NCBI GenBank assembly: GCA_033439765.1
Contig: JAULSN010000010.1
Location: forward strand, 868,001 to 932,000
Length of the DNA: 64,000 nucleotides
Source of the DNA: Lasiosphaeria ovina
Taxonomy: Eukaryota > Ascomycota > Sordariomycetes > Sordariales > Lasiosphaeriaceae
Direction: 5' to 3'
Numbering within the stretch: the first letter of the stretch is position 1; each line of letters opens with the position of its first letter. This document shows, in pieces, positions 55,061 through 64,000 of the stretch. The notes below the pieces were generated by a model. It did not search any database. It saw only the letters and a list, made by a program, of their open reading frames with translations, and was not told the DNA's origin. Both the position numbers and the translations under genes were made by a program.

Positions 55061-56717
55061 AAAAAAAAAAAAAAAAAAAACGTTTTTCAAGTCAAAGCGG
55101 GTAAGGTATTATATACCTAAAAGGAGGGTAAAAGAGGAAAGGAGAGGGAGGGTAATTAAGCTAAGCTATTTATTTTGTAGTAGTTTTAAAACTAACTATA
55201 AGATAGTAGCTAGGGAATCCTCGCGTAGCTGGCGGACTGGTTGGCGGGCTACCTGGCGGGCTGGTTGACCGGCTGGTTGGCCGGCTGGCTTGCGAATTGG
55301 CTGCCTACTAGCAACCTCGGCGTAGGTAGGCCGCTACCGAGGCGAGGATGCGGCTTAAAAGCGTTGTGGGCCTGGTTTCAGGCCTGGTTCCGGGCCTGGT
55401 TCCGGGCTTGAGGGAGGCCTTTGGGGGCACTTCAAGGCCCAGGCTTGGTATAGTCCACTACAGTTAATGCAACTAGGCGGCTTTTTTGTTGCTTTTTCCT
55501 GGCACTGCGTTGAGAGGTGACCTGGCTTACTACAGAAGCCACAGATCTGGGGTCCAGTACAAGTGCTAGCGATATGGCCGAAGCCAAAGCATCGGTAGCA
55601 CTGTATTACCCCTGATCTGGGTTTTCCAGTAGGTATAGCTGGCTGTATAGCTGGCTATGTGGCTGGCTGTATGGCTGGCTGTATGGCTGGCTGCATGGCT
55701 GGCTGCATGGCTGGCTATATGGCCGGCTGGGTGGCTGGCTGGGTGGCTGGCTGGGTGGCTGGCTGCGTGGCTGGCTGTGTGGCCGGCTGCGTGGCTGGCT
55801 GCGTGGCTGGCTACGTGGCTGGCTGCGTGGCTGGCTGCGTGGCTGGCTACGTGGCTGGCTGCGTGGCTATCTTTATGGCTGTGGCTGGCTATATGGCCGG
55901 CTTAGGAGCCTACTTTTCGAAGGCTCGTACTCGGAGAGCCTATACCCCGAGAGCCATATGCTTCATACAGTTGAAAAGGACCTTTATAGTATTATAGGGA
56001 TATATATCTTCTTTTCCTTCGTAGTTCCATTCCATGAGCTAGCCAAATGGTAAATATAGCCATATTATAGCCATATCTTCCCATAGGTCCTTTGGAATAA
56101 TATCTTCAATTTTGGTATCTTTTTCGTAGGGGCTTTTTGCCTCGAGGGGGTTCTTCTTCAAGCGGTTCGCTATATAGCTAACTATATAGGTAGCTGCGTG
56201 GGTGGCTGCGTGGTTGGTGGCTGCGTGGTTGGCTGCGTGGTTGGCTGCGTGGTTGGTGGCTGCGTAGTTAGCTCCGGGGTTGGTGGCTGTTTGGTTGGCT
56301 GCGGGGTGGGTGGCTATAGCTATGGCCGTGGATATGACTGTGGCTTTGGCTACCGGGTTGGCTTTGTGGGTGGTGGATTTTTGGGTGGCTTTTTAGGTGG
56401 CTTTTTTAGTGGCTTTTGCTTGGCTGATTCTAGCCCATTAGGTTAAGGTGGGGCTTTCGGGAAGGTCGGGAAGTCTCGTGATCTGCGGTGGGTCCGGCAG
56501 GTCGTCTTAAGAATCTTCATCGTCGGTCTTTGGGCCCAATTGCTTTGCTTTTCGACCCTCTATACGCCCGCGCAACTAGCCGCGCGGTACAGCCATTGCG
56601 TATGCGTTAAGAGCTAGTCGAGGGCAATTGATTGATATCGCTTTCGTCGATTTTGGTGCTGTTTTGAACCAAATACGAGTCTTCGTGTTTCTGTGTTCCA
56701 GCGTTCCAGCCGTTTGG

Positions 56718-59561
56718 TTCGAGCCCTATTAGAAGGCACTGGCGCAAGCAGCAAGAGACAGGAACCCCGATATCTATACGGCTATCTAGAAAGGAGCTAC
56801 GGAAGTCCTCAAGCTAATAGGGGAATTCTTCGCGGAACGTTATATCCAGAGGAAGGCCGAGGAGTAGATTAAGAGGCTAAGATAGACTCGCTTAGTGGCT
56901 GAGTATACAGTTGAGTTTTAGACCTATATATTACGGCTTGAGTGGTTAGTCTAGGGATAGCTACTTGCGTTCTACGATAGCCTAAAGGACTATATTAAGG
57001 ACGAACTCTATAAGACGCCTCGCCCGGAGACGCTACGGGAATATATCGACGCGGTAATTAATATCGATAACCGATAGTTCCAGCGCGAAAGCGAGAAGCG
57101 TAGAGAAAAGAAGGACGGACGATCGATAGGAGGCTACTATAGCCGCCAGGGTAATAAGCCTAACGACAAGAAGAGGAGATCCACGCCCTCAATAGCGCAC
57201 GGCATATACCCAGGACCGATAGACGAAAGCGTCGGAGCGCTTCTTCAGAACCCGGTATAGTAGTCACGCCCACCGCGTAATAAGAAGGACGACACCTATA
57301 ATAACTATAGTAAAAAGGGCCACTAGGCTAGAGAATACCGCCAACTACGGAAATAGGGTAATAGGAAGCCCTCCGGAGACCGGAAGGTACGCTTCGGCGA
57401 TACCTAGGTTATAGGGATAGTCCTATAAGACGAAGAAGTCGAGGATACGTCTACGGAGGCTTTCGAGATTATTAGCAGCCAACCACCCTCACGCGTATAG
57501 GAGGGATAGAACGAGATAGGGAGTCTTCCCGACTACGGTACCTAGGGACTTACTTATAGGCTAGGAGAAGCCTAGGGACTAGAGGTTCCGTTAATTCCTT
57601 CCCCGTTTAAGGATAAAGAGGAGGAAGAGAAAGACGAACTCCAGAACGACTAAGAGCTAGAGTACTCGCCTAGTAATAAGGAAGACGAGAGACAGGGCTA
57701 TAAAGCTACGATTAGGGAAATCCAGGACCTTCGTAAAGGATTAGAGAGATACCGTACGGAGTAGGAAGAGCTAATTAGGAGAATCGATAAAGGGAACTAA
57801 TTACCTAAGGAGTACTAGGACGATATCCTTACCTTAGCCTACTTAACTTAGTAGAAGACCGAGTTACTAAAATAGTTGAACGAGGAGTATATAATCCTAG
57901 AAGAGTACGGTAACTAGAGACTGGCCCCTTAAGAAAGCTAGATCGATAAGGGGGATCGCGAGGAGATTAAGCGACCCTTATGTACCGCTAAAAATACCAA
58001 GATAGGGAAGGCTATCGAGGATATGGTAGAGGAAGCCGATACCGAAGTAGGAGACGTACTCCAACTTAACCTAGAGTACCCCGAATACTAGGAAATGGAT
58101 TAGATAAGCTATATCTACGATACCTACCAGGCGTATCTCATATATAAGTAGAAGTTCGACCATTTCCCGGCCCGGATTAGGGATTAGGTAATACCTAGGG
58201 TATTTCGGTACGTACCCTCTTAGTAGACCGAAGTTACTACCGATCTTTAGACCGAAGGCGGTCCTGAAATCTCGGTAAAGCTTTTCTCCCAGAAAGACTA
58301 TTAGAGAGGAAAGACCGACTAGAGAGAGTACGAAAATATCGATTATACTATATACTAGCGCTAGAAGATCGTGGCCTAGACTACTAGTCGGCGCTAATAT
58401 CTTAGAAGGTCTCTCTAGAGGACCGTACGATAGTAGTAAGAACGAGACGTACGCTTAACCATTAAGAACGAGTCACGATAGCTTATAAGTATCGAATATG
58501 AACCTGAGGCACCCTAGTAAAAGATACGAAGAGAAAGAATATAGCGCTAGTAACTATAGTAGGTAAGAGAGCGTTTGGGAAACGGCTCGCGGGCCTCTAG
58601 TAGGCCCGGCGACCGTACGTAAGACCTACGTTTAGACGGACCGATACCGAGGATTGGAGGTATCCTACGGTCGGGTCCGCTCAAAGACCTTAATTACTAC
58701 CTCGCTCGGACGAAGCAATCGTTAGTAGAGTAGAGGCGGAACCAGGATTCTTACGAGGACTATAGATTTAGGCCTAATACGAATGGGGATCTAGGAAGGA
58801 GAAGGGATCGTTATCCCTAGTCGCGAAAATCGACGGAGGAAGTAATAGAAATATTATCTCCGCTAACCTCGTAAAGCGATTCCGAATCCCTTAGAAGGAA
58901 AAGGAAGCCCCCTTAAAGCTAAAGACCTTCGATAGAGCCCCTATAGGATTCAATAACGGGTATTATATATAGGAGACCTAACCGCTACTAATTACGGTAG
59001 ACGGAGAATCCTACGAAGTTATATTTAATATACTACCGTTAGTAAAGTAGTTCGATATACTATTAGGGGACCCGTAGCTAGAAGCCTATAACCCCGATAT
59101 TTAGTAGGAGAAAGGTAACAAATTTCTCGCTAGTGGAAGAAAGAAAGACCGTAAATTAGGACGCTAACCGCGGAGAGAGAACCCTCAAGACGACGAGGAA
59201 GGGCCGCTTAATAAAAAGAGTAGAAGCCAAGATCGCTATATAGGCCAACGTAAGGATTATAGTAGGTCGATTAAGCCGAAATAAGGAGTAGATATCGGCG
59301 AAGGACGATTTATTATACTTATTAAGGCTATCGAGCCGGACGAGGACGACTTAGGTAAGATACTAGATAAGTTCAAGAGCGTACCCCGCGAATACCTAAA
59401 ATACGATATCTTTAGAGACCGAATAAGAGACTAGTTACTAAAGTATGGACCGTTCGATCACGAGATTAACCTAAAGCTAGGAGCAAAGCTCAGGAGATAT
59501 AGCATCTATTACCTTACGCCGTAGTAGGATAAGGCGATAAAGGAGTATTTGAGTAAGAACC
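56718..59561 (+). pseudogene. RIP-damaged Ty3/gypsy gag-pol remnant
   Basis: Continuation of the left part after copy E. Reading the best frame shows Gag (VLKLIGEFFAERYIQRKAEE, LVAEYTVEF), a zinc knuckle with spacing C-x2-C-x4-H-x4-C in which all three Cys codons have become Tyr (TAT/TAC at 57297, 57306 and 57136+200, i.e. 57336), a retropepsin-like region (about 58800-59110, IISANLVKRFRIP, ILLGDP) and the beginning of reverse transcriptase (about 59390-59561, YGPFDHEINLKLG). Gln and Trp codons are replaced by TAG almost throughout, the signature of CpA-to-TpA RIP on both strands. The element is cut at 59561 by copy F. Confidence 0.88.
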
Positions 59562-61305
59562 TTTTTTTTTCTCATTACGCGTATGCAGCCCGTAGGGCTA
59601 TAACGCGGCCTATTTAAGCTATAGACGGCTACTCAAAAGGTTATAAGGAAAGACTAATCTAATAGGGCATACTAGAAGTAGAAAATCCTAAACGAAGTAT
59701 AATTCCGGTTCCGTATACTTTTTTCAAGTCAAAGCGTATAAGGTATTATGTACCTAAAAGGAGGGTAAGGAAGGAAAGGAGAGGGAGGGTAATCAAGCTA
59801 AGTTATTTATTTTGTAGTAGTTTTAAAACTAACTACAAAATAGTAGCTAGGGAATCCTCGCGTAGCTGGCGGACTGGTTGGCGGGCTACCTAGCGGGCTA
59901 GTTAACCGGCTGGTTGGCCGGCTGGCTTGCGAATTGGCTGCCTACTAGCAACCTCGGCGTAGGTAGGCCGCTGCTGAGGCGAGGATACGGCTTAAGAGCG
60001 TTGTGGGCCTGGTTCCGGGCCTGAGGGAGGTCTTTGGGGGCACTTCAAGGCACAGGCTTAATGTAGGCCACTACAGTTGATGCAACTAGGCGGCTTTTTT
60101 GTTGCTTTTTCCTGGTATTGCGTTAAGAGGTGACCTGGCCTACTATAGAAGCCATAGATCTGGGGTCCAGTACAAGTGCTAGCGATATGGCCGAAGCCAA
60201 AGCATCGGTAGCACTTTATTACCCCTGATCTAGGTTTTCCAGTAGGTAGGGCTGGCTATATAGCTGGTTATGTGGCTGGCTGTGTGGCTGGCTGTATGGC
60301 TGGCTATGTGGCTGGCTATGTGGCTGGCTGTATGGCTGGCTATGTGGCTGGCTTTGTGGCTGGCTGTGTAGCTGGCTGTGTAGCTGGCTTTATAGCTGGC
60401 TGTGTAGCTGGCTATGTGGCTGGCTATGTGGCTGGCTGTGTGGCTGGCTGTGTAGCCGGCTGTGTGGCCGGCTGCGTGGCTGGCTGAGTGGCTGGCTGCG
60501 TGGCCGGCTTAGAAGCCTGCTTTTTAAAGGCTCGTACTTGGAGAGCCTATACCCCGAGAGCCATATGCTTCATATAGTTGAAAAGGACCTTTATAGTATT
60601 ATAGGGATATATATCGTCTTTTCCATCGTGGTTCTATTCTATAAGCTGGTTAAATAGTAGATATAGCCATATTATAGCCATATCTTCCCATATATCCTTT
60701 AGAATAATATCCTCAATTTTAGTATCTTCTTCGTAGGGGCTTTTTGCCTCGAGGGGGTTCTTCTTTAAGCGGTTCGCTATATAGCTAGCTATATAGGTAG
60801 CTACGTGGGTGGCTGCGTAGTTGGTGGCTGCGTAGTTAGTTGCGTGGTTGGTGGTTACGTGGTTGGCTGCGGGGTTAGTAGCTGTTTGGTTGGCTACAGG
60901 GTGGGTGGCTATGGCTATGGCTGTGGCTATGACTATGGCTGTGACTATGGCTTTGGCTACGGGGTTGGCTTTGTGGGTGGTGGATTTTTGGGTGGCTTTT
61001 TGGGTGGCTTTTTTGGTGGCTTTTGCTTGGCTGATTCTAGCCTATTGGGTCAAGGTGGGGCTTTCGGGAAGGTCGGGAAGTCTCGTGATCTACGGTAGGT
61101 CCGGTAGGTCGTCTAAAGAATCTTCATCGTCGGTCTTTGGGCCTAATTACTTTGCTTTTCGACCCCCTATACGCCCGCGTAACTGGCCGCGCGGTATAGC
61201 TATTGCGTATGCGTTGAGAGCTAGTCGAGGGCAATTGATTGATGTCGCTTTCGTCGATTTTAGTGCTATTTTGAACCAAATGCGAGTCTTCGTGTTTCTG
61301 TGTTC
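59562..61305 (-). mobile_element. Half-LINE copy F, full length but degraded
   Basis: PolyT 59562-59570, shared tail, C-terminal and repeat regions, core and 5' leader to CGAACACAG (reverse) at about 61305. The coding region is broken by many transitions (for example TAG or TAT in place of CAG or TGT). It lies in the gypsy reverse transcriptase start. No duplicated target was found on the right, where a LINE ORF1 fragment in the same orientation begins. Confidence 0.85.
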
Positions 61306-61903
61306 GGCTCGCCTTGGACTTCGAAGTTATTATACTCTTTATATTCGGCCTTGAAGGAACTAAAGCCCTCTCTAGCTTCGTATATAGGTACTTTATAAGC
61401 TACTAGTTTGAGCTAGGTAGCTGGTTCCTCTATACTTCGAATGGGCCAACCGCTAAGGCAATTTCGCCACTTTTCTTTTGCTTCCAGTAGCTACTTTGTT
61501 AATTAGTTTACAGTTGTGATAACTATGTTGTTTTTCTACGACATTTCTCCCTTAGCGACTACTATAGCGTTTAGAGCCTTATTAATTTAGTCTCTTATAG
61601 CCTTTAAGTCAATCGTAGGTATATTCGAAGATTCTTTATCGAGTAGTACTACTATCTTACTATCCTTTCTACTACTTATACTAGTAGTAATCGTAGTACC
61701 CTTTTGCGTAGGCTTCGGTAGTTGGTTCGTGGCTACTACCTCGGCGTACGTTTTCTTAGGTACTATTTTCCTAGAAGTAGTAGTAGTAGTAATAGTAGTA
61801 GTATTAGCCGTAGTAGCTATGGCTTGCTCTAGGCTTTCTACTATACTACTATATCTCGGTAGTAGTATGTTGGCTTCTTTTACGAGGTATAACGCTCGTT
61901 GTA
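61306..61903 (-). mobile_element. Inverted LINE ORF1 segment (5' inversion of LINE copy 3)
   Basis: 598 nt matching the reverse complement of 49750-50347 of the intact LINE, with scattered transitions. It is joined at 61903/61904 to plus-strand ORF2 sequence starting at the equivalent of 51525, with a one-to-three-base A overlap. The arrangement is that of twin priming. Confidence 0.85.
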
Positions 61904-62040
61904 AAGAACAAAATGGGGGAACTGGGCTTACCTAGAGGCCACAGGATCGGACCACGAAGCTATAGTATTCGAAGCCTACTACTCAAATTCAAATTGGGTA
62001 AAAAAAGATACTATACTACCGGCATATAACTATAGTAAGG

Positions 62041-63807
62041 GGAAGAACACAGAAATACGAAGACTCGCATTTGGTTCAAAACAGCACCAAAATCGACGAA
62101 AGCGACATCAATCAATTGCCCTCGACTAGCTCTCAACGCATACGCAATGGCTGCACCGCGCGGCCAGTTGCGCGGGCGTATAGAGGGTCGAAAAGCAAAG
62201 CAATTGGGCCCAAAGACCGACGATGAAGATTCTTCAGACGACCTGCCGGACCCACCGCAGATCACGAGACTTCCCGACCTTCCCGAAAGCCCCACCTTAA
62301 CCCAATGGGCTAGAATCAGCCAAGCAAAAGCCACCAAAAAAGCCACCCAAAAAGCCACCCAAAAATCCACCACCCACAAAGCCAACCCGGCAGCCAAAGC
62401 CACAGTCACAGCCACGGCCATAGCCACAGCCACCAACCCCGCAGCCAACTATACAGCCACCAACCCCGCAGCCAACCACGCAGCCACCAACCCCGCAGCC
62501 AACCACGCAGCCAACCACGCAGCCACCAACCACGCAGCCACCAACCACGCAGCCACCCACGCAGCTACCTATATAGCTAGCTATATAGGGAACCGCTTGA
62601 AGAAGAACCCCCTCGAGGCAAAAAGCCCTTACGAAGAAGATACTAAAATTGAGGATATCATTCCAAAGGACCTATGGGAAGATATGGCTATGATGTGGCC
62701 ATATCTACCATTCGACCAGCTCATGAAATGGAACCACGAAGGAAAAGAAGATATATATCCCTACGATACGATAAAGGTCCTTTTCAACTGTATGAAGCAT
62801 ATGGCTCTCGGAGTACAGGCTCTCCGAGTACGAGCCTTTGAAAAGCAGGCTTCTAAGCCGGCCACGCAGCCAGCCACGCAGCCAGCCACGCAGCCAGCTA
62901 CGCAGCCGGCCACACAGCCGGCCATACGGCCAGCCACACAGCCAGCCACGCAGCAAGCCACTCAATCAGCCACGCAGCCAGCCACTCAGTCAGCCACGCA
63001 GCCAGCCACACAGCCAGCCACACAGCCAGCCACACAGCCAGTCACACAGCCAGCCACACAGCCAGCCACACAGCCAGTTACACAGCCAGCCACACAGCCA
63101 GCCCTACCTACTGGAAAACCTAGATCAGGGGTAATACAGTGCTATCGATGCTTTGGCTTCGGCCATATCGCTAGCACTTGTACTGGGCCCCAGATCTGTG
63201 GCTTCTGTAGCCGGCCAGGCCACCTCTCAACGCAATGCCAGGAAAAAGTAACGAAAAAGCCGCCAAGTTGCATCAACTGTAGTGGTCTACACCAAGCCTG
63301 GGCCTTGAAGTGCCCCCAAAGACCTCCCTCAGGCCCGGAACCAGGCCCACAACGCTCTCAAGCCGCATCCTCGCCTCAGCAGCGGCCTACCTACGCCGAG
63401 GTTGCTAGTAGGCAGCAAATTCGCAAGCCCGCCGGCCAACCAGCCGGTCAACCAGCCCGCCAGGTAGCCCGCCAACCAGTCCGCCAGCTACGCGAGGATT
63501 CCCTAGCTACTATCTTGCAGTTGGTTTTAAAACTACTACAAAATAGATAGCTTAGCTTAATTACCCTCTCTCTCCCTTTCCTTACTTACCCTCCTTTTAG
63601 GTACATGATACCTTACACGCTTTGACTTGAAAAAAGTACACGGAACCGGAATTATACTTCGTCTAGGATTTTCTACTTCTAGTATGCCCTATTAGATTAG
63701 TCTTTCCTTATAACCTTCTGAGTAGCCGTCTATAGCTTAAATAGGCCGCGTCATAGCCCTACGGGCTGCATACGCGTAATGAGAAAAAAAAAAAAAAAAA
63801 AAAAAAA
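62041..63807 (+). mobile_element. Half-LINE copy G, complete, inserted in LINE copy 3
   Basis: About 1.77 kb: leader from GGAAGAACACAG, intact ORF, shared tail of the LINE sub-type, polyA (63784-63807). Target-site duplication AACTATAGTAAGG at 62028-62040 and 63806-63818. The last tail is almost identical to the intact LINE's, which suggests a recent partnership. Confidence 0.93.
62147..63550 (+). CDS. ORF1-like zinc-knuckle protein of half-LINE copy G (intact)
   Basis: 467 residues with the same layout as the copy D protein: MAAPRGQLRGRIEGRKAKQL start, acidic patch (with an extra RLPDLPES versus D), Ala/Asn/His repeats, conserved core (EDIIPKDLWEDMAMMWPYLP, VLFNCMKHMALGVQALRVRA), a TQPA array a few units longer than in D, three zinc knuckles (CYRCFGFGHIASTC, CGFCSRPGHLSTQC, CINCSGLHQAWALKC) and the basic Gln/Pro/Arg C-terminus. 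Differences from D are mainly repeat number and a few substitutions (for example RQQIRKP for RQPIRKP). Two independent intact copies argue that the protein has been kept under selection, perhaps needed in cis for mobility. Confidence 0.85.
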   Translation: MAAPRGQLRGRIEGRKAKQLGPKTDDEDSSDDLPDPPQITRLPDLPESPTLTQWARISQAKATKKATQKATQKSTTHKANPAAKATVTATAIATATNPAANYTATNPAANHAATNPAANHAANHAATNHAATNHAATHAATYIASYIGNRLKKNPLEAKSPYEEDTKIEDIIPKDLWEDMAMMWPYLPFDQLMKWNHEGKEDIYPYDTIKVLFNCMKHMALGVQALRVRAFEKQASKPATQPATQPATQPATQPATQPAIRPATQPATQQATQSATQPATQSATQPATQPATQPATQPVTQPATQPATQPVTQPATQPALPTGKPRSGVIQCYRCFGFGHIASTCTGPQICGFCSRPGHLSTQCQEKVTKKPPSCINCSGLHQAWALKCPQRPPSGPEPGPQRSQAASSPQQRPTYAEVASRQQIRKPAGQPAGQPARQVARQPVRQLREDSLATILQLVLKLLQNR

Positions 63808-64000
63808 CTATAGTAAGGCCGATTGGGAAGTCTTTGAAAAAGAGCTGAAATCCAGAGAAGAAGAAGCTATAGAAGACATCGAAGAAGCTATAGGCCAAGA
63901 AAACTGGGATAATATAGCCTACACCCTAACTAAGACCATTTCTATAGCGGCCAGCACAGCTATACCGAAGAAAAGAACGGTAGAAAGGTCAAAACCCTGG

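Larger units (their letters stand above)
48360..55080 (+). mobile_element. Full-length Tad1/I-type LINE (non-LTR retrotransposon), ORFs intact
   Basis: 6,721 nt, plus strand, inserted into copy E with target-site duplication CGTTTTTCAAGT at 48348-48359 and 55081-55092. It has a 351-nt 5' leader, overlapping ORF1 and ORF2, a ~255-nt 3' region ending in the shared tail and a 20-nt polyA (55061-55080). No LTRs. ORF2 has endonuclease, reverse transcriptase and RNase H, as in the fungal Tad clade. No stop or frameshift was found in either ORF, so this may be a live or very recent copy and the likely enzyme source for the half-LINEs. Confidence 0.95.
48160..56706 (-). mobile_element. Half-LINE copy E, inserted in gypsy, interrupted by the intact LINE
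   Basis: PolyT 48160-48186 and tail to 48359, then continuing at 55081 (duplicated) to the 5' end at about 56706. The target-site duplication CAGCCGTTTGG at 48149-48159 and 56707-56717 marks its insertion into the gypsy Gag. About 1.8 kb without the LINE. Its ORF1-like region is degraded by many C-to-T and G-to-A changes; only the repeat-coded antisense frames remain long. Confidence 0.88.
61904..64000 (+). mobile_element. LINE copy 3, ORF2 part, interrupted by copy G, runs off the window
   Basis: 61904-62040 matches LINE 51525-51662; after copy G it resumes at 63808 and continues to the window end (LINE equivalent about 51845). The endonuclease C-terminal part and spacer are present. Downstream domains lie beyond the window, so its integrity is unknown. 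Confidence 0.88.

Overview
This window looks like a filamentous ascomycete chromosome, most likely a Sordariomycete and possibly Hypocreales. The evidence is short spliceosomal introns (about 54-172 nt), fungal versions of housekeeping genes (JIP5, RTC5, RCF1, a fungal GMC oxidoreductase, a fungal-type TRK transporter), and C-to-T decay at CpA typical of repeat-induced point mutation (RIP) in one retroelement. The species cannot be named from the sequence alone.

Positions 1-38,784 are ordinary gene-rich DNA. In order they hold the 3' end of a sugar-phosphate isomerase/epimerase-like gene, JIP5 (ribosome biogenesis), a secreted GH18 chitinase, a secreted GMC oxidoreductase, a mitochondrial sulfurtransferase (TUM1 type), APC11, a conserved-looking unknown, a plasma-membrane syntaxin, a MEMO1 homologue, a small Cys-rich unknown, DNA polymerase kappa, a TRK potassium transporter, an ER FKBP (FPR2), a small Ser-rich unknown, an RPEL protein, RTC5 (TLDc), RCF1 (HIG1) and threonine dehydratase ILV1. 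I rebuilt the exons by hand from GT/GC-AG junctions that keep the family reading frame. These genes are unrelated housekeeping or secreted functions, not a pathway cluster. Intergenic DNA carries many short CCTACCTAGGTAGG-like and TACGGAGTA-like motifs.

Positions 38,785-64,000 are a nested retrotransposon island. It contains a full-length Tad1/I-type LINE with two intact ORFs (48,360-55,080) and fragments of two other LINE copies. It also contains at least six copies of a smaller element of about 1.7-1.8 kb, plus loose 3' tails. The small element carries only an ORF1-like zinc-knuckle protein, yet it shares the LINE's last ~185 nt and part of its 5' leader. Under everything lies a heavily RIP-mutated Ty3/gypsy element.

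Target-site duplications give a clear order for one stack. The gypsy element was hit by a minus-strand small element (duplication at 48,149 and 56,707), and that element was hit by the intact LINE (duplication at 48,348 and 55,081). Two more small elements (44,714-46,437 and 62,041-63,807) have intact ORFs, polyA tails and target-site duplications. The most interesting signal is this ORF1-only, tail-sharing family. It looks like a fungal counterpart of mammalian HAL1 half-LINEs, presumably mobilised by the LINE's ORF2 protein.
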